From contig JALJCQ010000009.1 of the NCBI GenBank assembly GCA_023091665.1, positions 2,976,001 through 3,040,000 of the forward strand: a stretch of 64,000 nt of DNA, in the 5' to 3' direction. The notes beneath the pieces were generated by a model. The model saw nothing but the letters and a program-made list of their open reading frames with translations, made no database searches and was not told the origin of the DNA. The translations under genes and the position numbers were made by a program. Positions 51,101 to 59,029 of the stretch are shown here, one piece after another; position 1 is the first letter of the stretch, and each line of letters starts with the position of its first letter. This DNA comes from Pythium myriotylum (Eukaryota > Oomycota > Peronosporomycetes > Pythiales > Pythiaceae).

Positions 51101-52272
51101 AGCTCGGCGAACTCGCGGGCTTTGCGAGGGTGCTTGGAGCCATCCGGACGCTCCACCTCGTACTGGACCTGCTGGCGCGTGCCGAGGTCCATGAGGAAGT
51201 CGGCGGCGTCCTTGATAGGAGGGCAGCGGAAACCGAAGCTCTGGAAGTAATCCATTACTTTCTCGCGCGGGGCGTGGTACATCACGTAGCCGTCGTTCAT
51301 GATAAGCACATTATCGAAGAGGTCGAAGATCTCGGGCGACGGCTGAAGCAACGCGATGACGATCGTCTTGCGGAAAGTCTTGGCGATACCACGTTGGGTC
51401 TTGATGATATCGTAGGCAGCTGCACTGTCGAGACCCGTCGAGATCTCGTCCATGAAGTTGACGTACTTGTTACCGAACTGCATCTCGCCTGTTGTCACAC
51501 GCTTGCGCTCACCACCAGAAACACCACGAAGCATGCCGTTGCCGACGATCGTGTTCTGGCAGTTTTCGAGACCGAGCTGCTGGATGATGACCTCCGGCAT
51601 GAAGTGGTACAGCGCACGCGCCACGTCGAGCGCGTTCTTGTTCTCCTCGGGTGTGCCCTGGTTGAAGTGCTTCTCATCTCTTGGCGAGAGCTCGCCACCG
51701 CAGCACTCGTGGGCAAAGTCCAGCGTCTCCTTGACCGTGAGCGTCGGGAAGTGGTAGTCTCGCTGGGTCACATAGCTCACGTACTGGGGCAGCCTCTTGG
51801 TGATCTCTTCGCGCGTCGCGCCGTTGTAGGTCACTTCGCCTTCAACCTTGACCTTCTTGGACATGGGGAAGCGTCCACTGAGGATCTTCATGAGCGACGA
51901 CTTACCCGAGCCCGGCTGGCCCAGCACTAGCGTCAGCGTACCGGGCTTGAAGACGCCATTGACGTTCCGCAGCACGTGCTTGGTGACCTTGGCCTTTTTG
52001 GCCGAGAAGCGTGAAAAGCCCTTGAGCATCTCGTTTGCGAGCGTCGGGAGCTGCTCTTTCTGCGTGTCGTTCTCGGTCGAGACGATCACGTCGGCCGAGA
52101 TACTCAGGTTCTTGAATCGCACTTCCATCTGCGGCAGTGCCTTGCCCACGGCGATCTCCATGCGCGACGAGACGTGCTCGTGGAGAGCGTCGGGGCCGTG
52201 CTGCATGAGCGCCTTGCCACTCGAATACTCGAGCGACGGCGTCTCGGCGTACACGTCGTTCTTCGAGGCCAT
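48157..52272 (-). CDS. PDR7: full-length PDR/ABCG efflux transporter
   Basis: 1371 residues on the minus strand, starting MASKNDVYAETPSLEYSSGK at the first ATG (52272). NBD1 Walker A GQPGSGKS begins at residue 118. VSGGERKRV, FMDEISTGLDS, the NBD2 Walker A GSSGAGKTT, SSVEQMKRL and FLDEPTSGLDA are all present. TMD1 is distinctive: GRALMISVMGLINGSVFYQVDVKNAQIMLGV replaces the usual YSTVFWQFDV pattern, and the partner loop reads SKSQIQDFLVWLYWINPLTW. The last outer loop has GNCKHASDYACKK. It ends LNHQKR. The sequence is well separated from PDR3-PDR6/PDR8, so it seems an older branch that has escaped conversion. Intact. Confidence 0.93.
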   Translation of the reverse strand: MASKNDVYAETPSLEYSSGKALMQHGPDALHEHVSSRMEIAVGKALPQMEVRFKNLSISADVIVSTENDTQKEQLPTLANEMLKGFSRFSAKKAKVTKHVLRNVNGVFKPGTLTLVLGQPGSGKSSLMKILSGRFPMSKKVKVEGEVTYNGATREEITKRLPQYVSYVTQRDYHFPTLTVKETLDFAHECCGGELSPRDEKHFNQGTPEENKNALDVARALYHFMPEVIIQQLGLENCQNTIVGNGMLRGVSGGERKRVTTGEMQFGNKYVNFMDEISTGLDSAAAYDIIKTQRGIAKTFRKTIVIALLQPSPEIFDLFDNVLIMNDGYVMYHAPREKVMDYFQSFGFRCPPIKDAADFLMDLGTRQQVQYEVERPDGSKHPRKAREFAELFEKSEIYEEMLSDLHGPLDPDRLRDREMHFDEIPEFHQSFVESTKTLIVRQTKVTMRNTAFLKGRALMISVMGLINGSVFYQVDVKNAQIMLGVIFMTILFLAFGQASQIPTFLAQRAVFYKQRGANFYRTSSYVLACLLNQVPIAILETLLFGSMMYWMCGFVSSIGAFVVFELILLLTNLTFAAFFFALASASPDLHVAKPLSMVAVVFVILYSGFLISKSQIQDFLVWLYWINPLTWCLRAISIIQYGNSHFDVDIFEGTNYKLKYGERMGKYSLSLFDLPDGKKWIAFGFIYLAGTYLFFMFLSWLALEYKRYESPENITLGEEESEKSLVADDGSSTTGSEYGLIETPRGDAKDNLALEVAAPVYERLYIPVTLAFKDLHYWVPDPANPKEQLELLKGITGFAKPGSITALMGSSGAGKTTLMDVIAGRKTGGRIEGQILLNGYPATDLAIRRATGYCEQMDVHSEAATIREAFTFSAFLRQSADVPDSQKYYTVEEVLDLLDMRNIADQIIRGSSVEQMKRLTIGVELAAQPSVLFLDEPTSGLDARSAKVIMDGVRKVANSGRTVVCTIHQPSWEVFHVFDSLLLLKRGGQTVYFGELGHDAKNMIQYFESIPGTAKLEDGYNPATWMLEVIGAGVGNTAGQDTDFVSIFEASEKKRIMDEEMSKEGVLRPASGVPALEFSKKRAARESVQARFLIQRYFAMYWRTPSYNLTRLYVYIFLALFFGISFSNIEYDTFQGLNAAVGMIFMTSLFVGTTAFNSVLPISSEDRAAYYRERASQTYNALWYFVGSTIVEVPYVFASCFVFVAILFPIVGFKGFGAFLLYWLHTSMVVLLMTYFGQLLAYAMPSVEVAAIIGVLLNSFFFIFMGFNPPAEAIPQGYKWLYQIIPHRYTLEALTSTVLGNCKHASDYACKKLKNVPPTAKAGSTVEEYIGDVFLMHYDHVWRNFFILLVAIVVFRLLGLLALRYLNHQKR

Positions 52273-52300
52273 CGTGGTCACTGGAGACTCGAGCAGTGCG

Positions 52301-52318
52301 TGGCGAGTTGCAGACTGA
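52301..52318 (-). promoter_or_regulatory. Oomycete initiator of PDR7
   Basis: On the minus strand TCAGTCTGCAACTCGCCA, about 30-45 bp before the ATG at 52272. Confidence 0.5.
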
Positions 52319-53410
52319 CGCCTCGGCCGGGAAACAGCGAGATTGGGTGAGTCTCAGGTGTCCATACTCATCGCCACGGTCTCACTTGGCGTTTGCATGG
52401 AGATGGAGATCACTGCGCGTGTTTACGCGGGTGCCAGGCGGAATTGACACCGAGAGTGATCGCTCGCCATAATCTCGGAAAGATTTAGGCTATTTTTGTA
52501 AGAACGAGGTGACCAGAGGACTATAGTTGGGATTTTGGATGTAGTCTTGTGTAGAATGGAGAGCAGAATCGAGAGCATGAGGGTTCCAGAATATTACATT
52601 TATGAATTTTTATATGCATACGTAGACATAATAGAGAGGGGATTTTACATTTGGGGACAAGGAGGTGCCTCGCATCACGAATTGCGCTGGGAATGCTCGC
52701 GCGCACCGACTCCCAGGGGGGGGGGGGGGGGGCGATTGCGACTGTTTAACGATCGAAAAAGCGGCGAAATGCTTACTGCTAAGACTTCGGGGATGAATAC
52801 TGCACGATTACGATCGTCTGGCTGCGAGCGTCAAAGCCCACCGTCATCAGGAGCATCGCTGCGAGATATCCGACGTGGCTGGCTCGGTCGCATTCTCAAC
52901 AGTGCAGTAGAGCACACAATGAGACGACGGGGCAGTGTGCAGTGTACAGTACACGATTGGAGTGACGGACCACATCGTGGTCGCCAGCGAGGCCAGACAA
53001 ACCGGATGATGGTCAGTCGACATGATGTGGCTGTTTTATGTGCAATCAGACAGAACCATCAAAACAATGGATCGGGCAACTCTTGCAGGATTGCAGCGTC
53101 TGTAGCCTTGTAGGTACCAGCGCTTCAGTTTTCATGTCCACATGGCACCCCCAAGTACAGTACCATTGGTGAGGACCCACGTTCCGAACATGCGAGGAGG
53201 CCTGCAGTAATTATAAAATTGACGAACAGAGACCGAGTGGTCGGGCTATATTACCTATCTGAAGCATGGCAAACGGTATTTTCGCCAGTTTGTTGGATTG
53301 GATTGCTATAACCCATGCGTATACTTGTTCACAACCATTTCTCAGGGACGGCGCTGATGACTTCGTCCACTGGATTTTCCTGGGTTGGTGCGGCAGTGGA
53401 TAACTGTCCT
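52319..53410. other. Intergenic region PDR8-PDR7
   Basis: No convincing gene. It contains a run of 17 G at 52716-52732 and otherwise nothing marked. Confidence 0.45.
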
Positions 53411-56400
53411 TTATCTCTTCTGATGGTTGACATAGCGCAGGGATAGCAATGCTAACAGGCGAATGAGCGCGACAAACCCCAGCGCAATGCCAAAGTTCCT
53501 CCACATCTCGCTGTGCTTCATGTGGAATACTTTTTCGATGTAGGCTTTGATTGTGAGGTTCTGGGGAAGTGTCGGTGGCAGGTCACGAACGGGTCTGCAC
53601 GCCAGCTCCGAGAGATCTGAAGGATCTGGACAATCACCGAAAACGGTCGAGGATAGCACCGCTAGCACATAGCGGTGCGGGGTGATATCGTAGAACCACT
53701 TGTAGGCGGAGGGGATGGCGTCAGCTGGTGGGTTGAATCCCATGAATAACAGGAAGAGCGAATTGCACATGACACCGCTGATGGCCGCGGTCTCCACGTT
53801 TGGCATGGCAAACGCGAGCAACTGTCCCCAGTAGGTTTGCAAGAGGACGTAGATCGCCGCGTTGATCCAGTACCAGAAGAAGCGAGCCACCCCACGGAAG
53901 CCAACCATCGGGAAGAAAATAGCCACGTAAATGAACGAGGACGAGAGCACGTACGGCACTTCAGCAACAGTCGTACCGACGAAGTACCAGAATGCGTTGT
54001 ACGTCTGGGCGGCACGCTCCCGGTAGAATGATGGGCGCTCTTCAGACGATAGGGGAAGCACGCTGTTGAACGAGACGACGCCGAGGAAGATTGTCGACAT
54101 AAAAACCAAACCTTCACCGGCGTTGATTCCTTGGTACGTCTCAAATTTTGCGTTGAGATACAGGAGGCCGTACATGAGCCCAACAAAAGTGTATGTGACG
54201 AAACGAGTGAGGTTGTACGACGGTGTGCGCCAGTACATATCCAGGAAACGCTTAATCAAGAACTTGGCCTGCACCAACTCGTACGCCGCACGCTTGGTCG
54301 AGTAATCAACAGGTGGAACGTGCGGATCAATGCAGCCGATGCCAGGATGATTCAACATTGCTTCCAGATCCGTCTTCTTCTCGCTTTCGTTAAAGATCGT
54401 GACAAAATCTTGAGTCACCGTATTGCTCACGCCAGCACCAATCACCTCCAGCATCCACGTCGCCGGGTTGTAGCCCTCAGCTAAGCGCGGTGTACCTTCG
54501 ATGGACTCGAAGTAGCGCTTGATCTCGCTTGCATTCTCGCCCGCTTCGCCAATGTACACTGTCTCACCACCACGCTTGAGCAGCAAGAGACTGTCGAATA
54601 CATGGAAGACCTCCCAGGACGGCTGGTGGATCGTGCACACAATCGTACGGCCAGAGTCTGCGACCTTCCGAATGCCATCCATGATCACCTTGGCTGAACG
54701 AGCGTCAAGGCCACTTGTGGGCTCATCAAGGAACAGCACACTCGGCTGCGCCGTCAGCTCCACTCCGATTGTGAGTCGCTTCATCTGCTCCACCGAGCTG
54801 CCGCGAATAATCTTGTCTGCGATTGGACGCAAGTCTAACAAATCCAAGCATTCTTCAACGACATCGTACTTCTGTGTATCGGGGATCTCCGCACTCTGAC
54901 GAAGGAAGGCACTAAACGTCAACGCCTCTCGGAAAGTCGAAGCTTCGGAGTGAATATCCATCTGCTCGCAGTAACCAGTCGAGCGGCGGATTGCAAGATC
55001 AGATGCTTGGTGGCCGTTGAGCAGGATCTGACCCTGGATCTTGCCACCAGTCTTACGACCAGCGATCACATCCATCAGCGTTGTCTTACCAGCGCCCGAG
55101 CTGCCCATCAGAGCCGTGATCGTGCCAGGCGTTGCGAATCCAGAGATGCCCTTGAGCAGCTCCAACTCTTCCTTTGGGTTGGCTGGGTCAGGCACCCAGT
55201 AGTGGAGGTCTTTGAATGCCAGGGTGACAGGGGTGAAGTAGCGCTCGCGCTCGTTGGACTTGACTACCTCAAGAGCGAGAGTATTGTTAGCACCGCGCGG
55301 TGTCTGGATCAATCCGTATTCGGAGCCCGTGCTCGACCCGGTGCTTTCAATCTCGACATCCTTCGCATAGTCCTCGTCGCTCAAAGTCACGTTCTCCGGG
55401 CTCTCGTAGCGAATGTGCTCGAGGATCATGCACGACAAGAACATGAAGAAGAAGTAGGACGCGATGAGGAAGATGAAACCGTAGCCGAGCCACTCCTTGT
55501 CTGCCTTAACATCGAACAAGCTGAGCGAGTACGCACCAAACTGCTTCCCGTACTTCGCCTTGTAGTTGATACCCTTGTACTCGTCCTGGTCAAATTTGCT
55601 GTGGCGGTACTCGTTGATACCAACTGCACGAACGCACCACGCGATCGGGTCGAGCCAGTAGATCCAGATGAAATAGTCGGGAATGTGGTTTGGCGGGATC
55701 AGGAACCCAGCAAACATGATAAAGAACAGGATTGAGACCATAGATAACGGCTTGGCGATGTGGAGGTTCGGCGATATTGAAGCCATCGCAAAGAAGCATG
55801 CGGAGAACGCCAGATTCGTCAAAAGAAGCAGGATCTCGAAGAGCAAGTACGCCGTGAATTTCCTCACAAAACCGCAGCACCAATAAACAGCCGTGCCAAA
55901 CACAAGAGTCTCCGCAAGAGCAAGTGGAAGTTGACCAACCGAACACGCCAGCACATACGACGACGTGCGGTAGAAGTTGGATCGGCGTTGCTTGTAGAAA
56001 ATCTGACGTGCGGCCATGTACGTTGGGATCTGCGAAGCCTGGCCAAGAGCCAAGAACAAGATCGACTGGAAGATGATACCCATGACAACCTGAGCGTTCG
56101 TGACGTCGAACTGCCAGAAGACCGTCGAGTACACAAAACCAACCAACAACACCAGCCAGACGCGACCACGAATGAACGACCTGTTACGGAGCGTGACCTT
56201 CATCTGGCGCCTCATCAACGTCAATGTGCTGTCCAAAAACGACTGGTGGAACTCCGGGATGGCTTCGAAGACGTCCTCACGGTCCTTGAGGCGGGTTGGA
56301 TCGTGCGGTCCGTTAAGCTCGGCGAGCATAGCGTCGTGGATAGCAGACTTCTCGAAGATCTCAGCAAACTCTCGAGCTTTGCGAGGATGAGGTGACGGGT

Positions 56401-57523
56401 CAGCGCGTGCGACCTCGTACTTGTGCTGCTGGTGCGTGCCCAGATCCATCAAGTAGTCAGCAGCATCGCGGCGCGGAGGGCAGTGGAACCCAAGGCTCTC
56501 GAAGTACGGCATCACTTGCTCTCGAGGACCGTGGTACATGACGTAGCCGTTGTTGAGGACGAGCACGTCGTCGAACAACGCGAACACCTCCGGCGAAGGC
56601 TGCAACAGAGCGATCACGACGGTCTTTCGGAGCGTCTTGGCGATACTACGCTGGGTCTTGATGATATCGTACGTCGCAGCACTGTCGAGACCCGTCGAGA
56701 TCTCATCCATGAGTGTCACGTACTTGTTGCCGAACTGCATCTCGCCGGTCGTGACACGCTTGCGTTCACCACCGGAAACACCACGAAGCATTCCGTTGCC
56801 AACGATCGTGTTCTGGCAGTTGTCCAAACCAAGCTGCTGAATCACGACCTCCGGGTAGTGCTTGTATAGCGCGCGAGCAGCTTCCAAAGCAGCCTTGTTC
56901 TCCTCGGGCGTGCCATTGTTGAAGTGGCGCTCAGCCCGTTGCGAGAGCTCGCCGCCACAGCACTCGTGAGCAAACTCCAACGTCTCCTTGACAGTCAGCG
57001 TCGGGAAGTGATAGTCTCGCTGGGTCACGTAGCTCACGTACTGCGGGAGCCGCTTCTCGATCTCGGCCAGCGTCGCGCCGTTGTACGTGACATCACCGTC
57101 GAAGTGGACGTTCTTGCTCATCGGGAAGCGTCCACTGAGAATCTTCATGAGCGACGACTTGCCCGAGCCGGGCTGGCCCAGCACGAGCGTAATAGTGCCC
57201 GGCTTGAAGACACCATTGGCGTTCTTGAGGATGTGCTTGGTCACTCGGTATTTGTCTGCCTTGAAGCGTCTCAGGCTCTTCTTGACCTGGTTCGCGAGCG
57301 TCGGGAGGTCGTCGCCAGGCTCTTTGTTGCGCGACACGAGCAGGTCGGCCGAGAGGTTGAGGTTCTTGAAGCGCACCTCCATCTGCGGCAGCGAGCGGCC
57401 CAACGCGGCCTCGACGCGCGAGCCAACGTGCTCGTGGAGCGCCTCGGGCCCATGCTGCATGAGCGCCTTGCCGCTGTGGTACTCGATGGCTGGCGCGTGC
57501 TCGTAGTGATCACGGTCTTGCAT
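53411..57523 (-). CDS. PDR8: full-length PDR/ABCG efflux transporter, inverted partner of PDR6
   Basis: 1370 residues on the minus strand, starting MQDRDHYEHAPAIEYHSGKA at the ATG at 57523. NBD1 and NBD2 Walker A motifs lie at about 116 and 807 as in PDR6, and both signatures and catalytic Glu residues are present. Residues 6 to about 378 match PDR6 almost base for base. The differences start near IHDAMLAELNGPHDPTRLKD and become strong in TMD1 (CCGFVRKFTAYLLFEILLLLTNL; PPNHIPDYFIWIYWLDPIAW) and TMD2 (FVGLMYGLLYLNAKFETY). It ends VNHQKR. Intact. It diverges from PDR9 across a 1.5-kb region with a tandem repeat. Confidence 0.93.
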   Translation of the reverse strand: MQDRDHYEHAPAIEYHSGKALMQHGPEALHEHVGSRVEAALGRSLPQMEVRFKNLNLSADLLVSRNKEPGDDLPTLANQVKKSLRRFKADKYRVTKHILKNANGVFKPGTITLVLGQPGSGKSSLMKILSGRFPMSKNVHFDGDVTYNGATLAEIEKRLPQYVSYVTQRDYHFPTLTVKETLEFAHECCGGELSQRAERHFNNGTPEENKAALEAARALYKHYPEVVIQQLGLDNCQNTIVGNGMLRGVSGGERKRVTTGEMQFGNKYVTLMDEISTGLDSAATYDIIKTQRSIAKTLRKTVVIALLQPSPEVFALFDDVLVLNNGYVMYHGPREQVMPYFESLGFHCPPRRDAADYLMDLGTHQQHKYEVARADPSPHPRKAREFAEIFEKSAIHDAMLAELNGPHDPTRLKDREDVFEAIPEFHQSFLDSTLTLMRRQMKVTLRNRSFIRGRVWLVLLVGFVYSTVFWQFDVTNAQVVMGIIFQSILFLALGQASQIPTYMAARQIFYKQRRSNFYRTSSYVLACSVGQLPLALAETLVFGTAVYWCCGFVRKFTAYLLFEILLLLTNLAFSACFFAMASISPNLHIAKPLSMVSILFFIMFAGFLIPPNHIPDYFIWIYWLDPIAWCVRAVGINEYRHSKFDQDEYKGINYKAKYGKQFGAYSLSLFDVKADKEWLGYGFIFLIASYFFFMFLSCMILEHIRYESPENVTLSDEDYAKDVEIESTGSSTGSEYGLIQTPRGANNTLALEVVKSNERERYFTPVTLAFKDLHYWVPDPANPKEELELLKGISGFATPGTITALMGSSGAGKTTLMDVIAGRKTGGKIQGQILLNGHQASDLAIRRSTGYCEQMDIHSEASTFREALTFSAFLRQSAEIPDTQKYDVVEECLDLLDLRPIADKIIRGSSVEQMKRLTIGVELTAQPSVLFLDEPTSGLDARSAKVIMDGIRKVADSGRTIVCTIHQPSWEVFHVFDSLLLLKRGGETVYIGEAGENASEIKRYFESIEGTPRLAEGYNPATWMLEVIGAGVSNTVTQDFVTIFNESEKKTDLEAMLNHPGIGCIDPHVPPVDYSTKRAAYELVQAKFLIKRFLDMYWRTPSYNLTRFVTYTFVGLMYGLLYLNAKFETYQGINAGEGLVFMSTIFLGVVSFNSVLPLSSEERPSFYRERAAQTYNAFWYFVGTTVAEVPYVLSSSFIYVAIFFPMVGFRGVARFFWYWINAAIYVLLQTYWGQLLAFAMPNVETAAISGVMCNSLFLLFMGFNPPADAIPSAYKWFYDITPHRYVLAVLSSTVFGDCPDPSDLSELACRPVRDLPPTLPQNLTIKAYIEKVFHMKHSEMWRNFGIALGFVALIRLLALLSLRYVNHQKR

Positions 57524-57530
57524 CGTGGGT

Positions 57531-57549
57531 GCGTTTTGCAGAGTGAGTT
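57531..57549 (-). promoter_or_regulatory. Oomycete initiator of PDR8
   Basis: On the minus strand AACTCACTCTGCAAAACGC: a TCACTCTGCAAAA version of the initiator, 8-26 bp before the ATG at 57523. Confidence 0.5.
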
Positions 57550-57642
57550 GGGGGGGCGGCGGCCATCACCCTTTGCCCATCCCGAGTGTGCAGTGGTAAG
57601 CAGGTCGTGGATCGTGGTCGTGTTGATGCCGGAACATGCCAA

Positions 57643-58175
57643 CCCATCAACAAGCATGGACCCGCTCGATGTGATTGTGATGATACAGCAAGAGTGATGA
57701 TTGCCGAGTTGATCTCAGCCAAAGTGACCAATCCGTTTCGTGGACTGGATGGCCTTTCTTATGGGGTCTGGTTGGAGTGATGGGCTCGAATTCGCTGCCA
57801 TCTTGGTCGCCAGGTGCGATGGAACGACTTATCTCAGTGCCGAAGCATCGTTCGCACTGCGAACAATGCAGAGAAATAGACATTCGCTTGTCTAGCGAAA
57901 GAACCATCAACAACCATGGACCTACTTGATGTGATTGTGAGGATGGAGTGATGATCGTCGAGTTGATCTCAGCCGAAGTGGCCAATCGATTTCGTGGAAT
58001 CGATGCACTTTCTTGTGGGGTCTGGTTGGAGTGATGGGCTTTTTAGAATTGTCTGCGATCCTGATCGCCAGGTGGCAATTCTGGTGCGATTTAACGAGTA
58101 CCATCTCAGTGCTGTGCAGCGGAATCCGCACGGCGAACACTAGCAGAATAAGCATTCGTCTTTCGACGACGAAAG
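57643..58175. repeat. Imperfect tandem repeat, two units of about 260 bp
   Basis: Unit 1 (57643-57902) and unit 2 (57903-58175) share CCATCAACAA.CATGGACC, GAGTTGATCTCAGCC, TTTCGTGGA, TCTGGTTGGAGTGATGGGCT and a 3' hairpin, in the same order with a 254-260 bp offset. The hairpin is TTCGCT/AGCGAA (57883-57899) in unit 1 and TTCGTC/GACGAA (58155-58173) in unit 2, so both keep pairing although the bases differ. It lies between the divergent PDR8 and PDR9 promoters. Confidence 0.8.
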
Positions 58176-59007
58176 ATGTTTTGCATCTTTCCATGCGCTG
58201 GTCATGTAAGCGAAAAAGAACGAGTTGCTGTGCTGATAGGGGTGATGAGGCCGTTTGAATTGCATTTTGCGAACAATACTCCTATACCTGGTTCCAACGG
58301 CTTGTCGGGGATTTACATCGGCTGGAGAGGTCTGTCTCTTATGCAGTGGGAAGACACTCACCACCGGCCCGGGGATCGATTGTTTTCTTCGACGACCCAA
58401 CACCCTGACAGCGCTGGCTGAATACGTTGAGTCAAGTTATTCTGTATATCATCGATGAGTGCTGGTTGAAGAAGTCGAGAAGAGGTTGACAAATGGTTAT
58501 GACTGCGGCGAGGATGTTCCGCTGCGTGCATGATCTTGGCGGGAGCTTGTAACCTTCACTGAGAGCTGGATTGCTGAGGATGCATCGTGTACATCATCTT
58601 GATGTGACCAACACAAATTCGTCGAGGCGACTGAGCCTCCTCCAACTGCACTGTACTCTTTGTGCAGCCACCAACTGAATGAGCAACCGGTGACATCAGA
58701 TCATATCGTTACTTCTCATCAAAATTAGTCCAAGTATAGACTAGTAGAGTTGCTGGTTGAAGCCAAACCTAATAAATGTGTAATTTCACACACATTTTTT
58801 ATTAAAACATATAGATTGAGGAAGGTTGTGTGATATCTTCATTTCACTTGAGAGTTCTCTTTTCTTCATCGACGACTGATAACTTCTTCGATTGTTGTGA
58901 GATTTGCCCCTGGAATCCAGTGGATCTCTCAGGTCCCGATGGGTGCAATGACTGGTTGAAATTTCTATCAGTCATGTGATATGGAGTCTCCGAAAGGATC
59001 CTACCTC
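58176..59007. other. Upstream region of PDR9
   Basis: No convincing gene. An AT-rich stretch with an interrupted inverted match (TAATAAATGTGTAATT / ACACACATTTTTTATT) lies near 58770-58805. Confidence 0.4.
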
Positions 59008-59027
59008 GCCATTTCTAAATTCACTCC
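59008..59027 (+). promoter_or_regulatory. Oomycete initiator of PDR9
   Basis: GCCATTTCTAAATTCACTCC fits the initiator with an AAATT flanking element. It lies 3-22 bp before the ATG at 59030 and downstream of the earlier in-frame ATG at 58976, favouring 59030. Confidence 0.55.
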
Positions 59028-59029
59028 AA

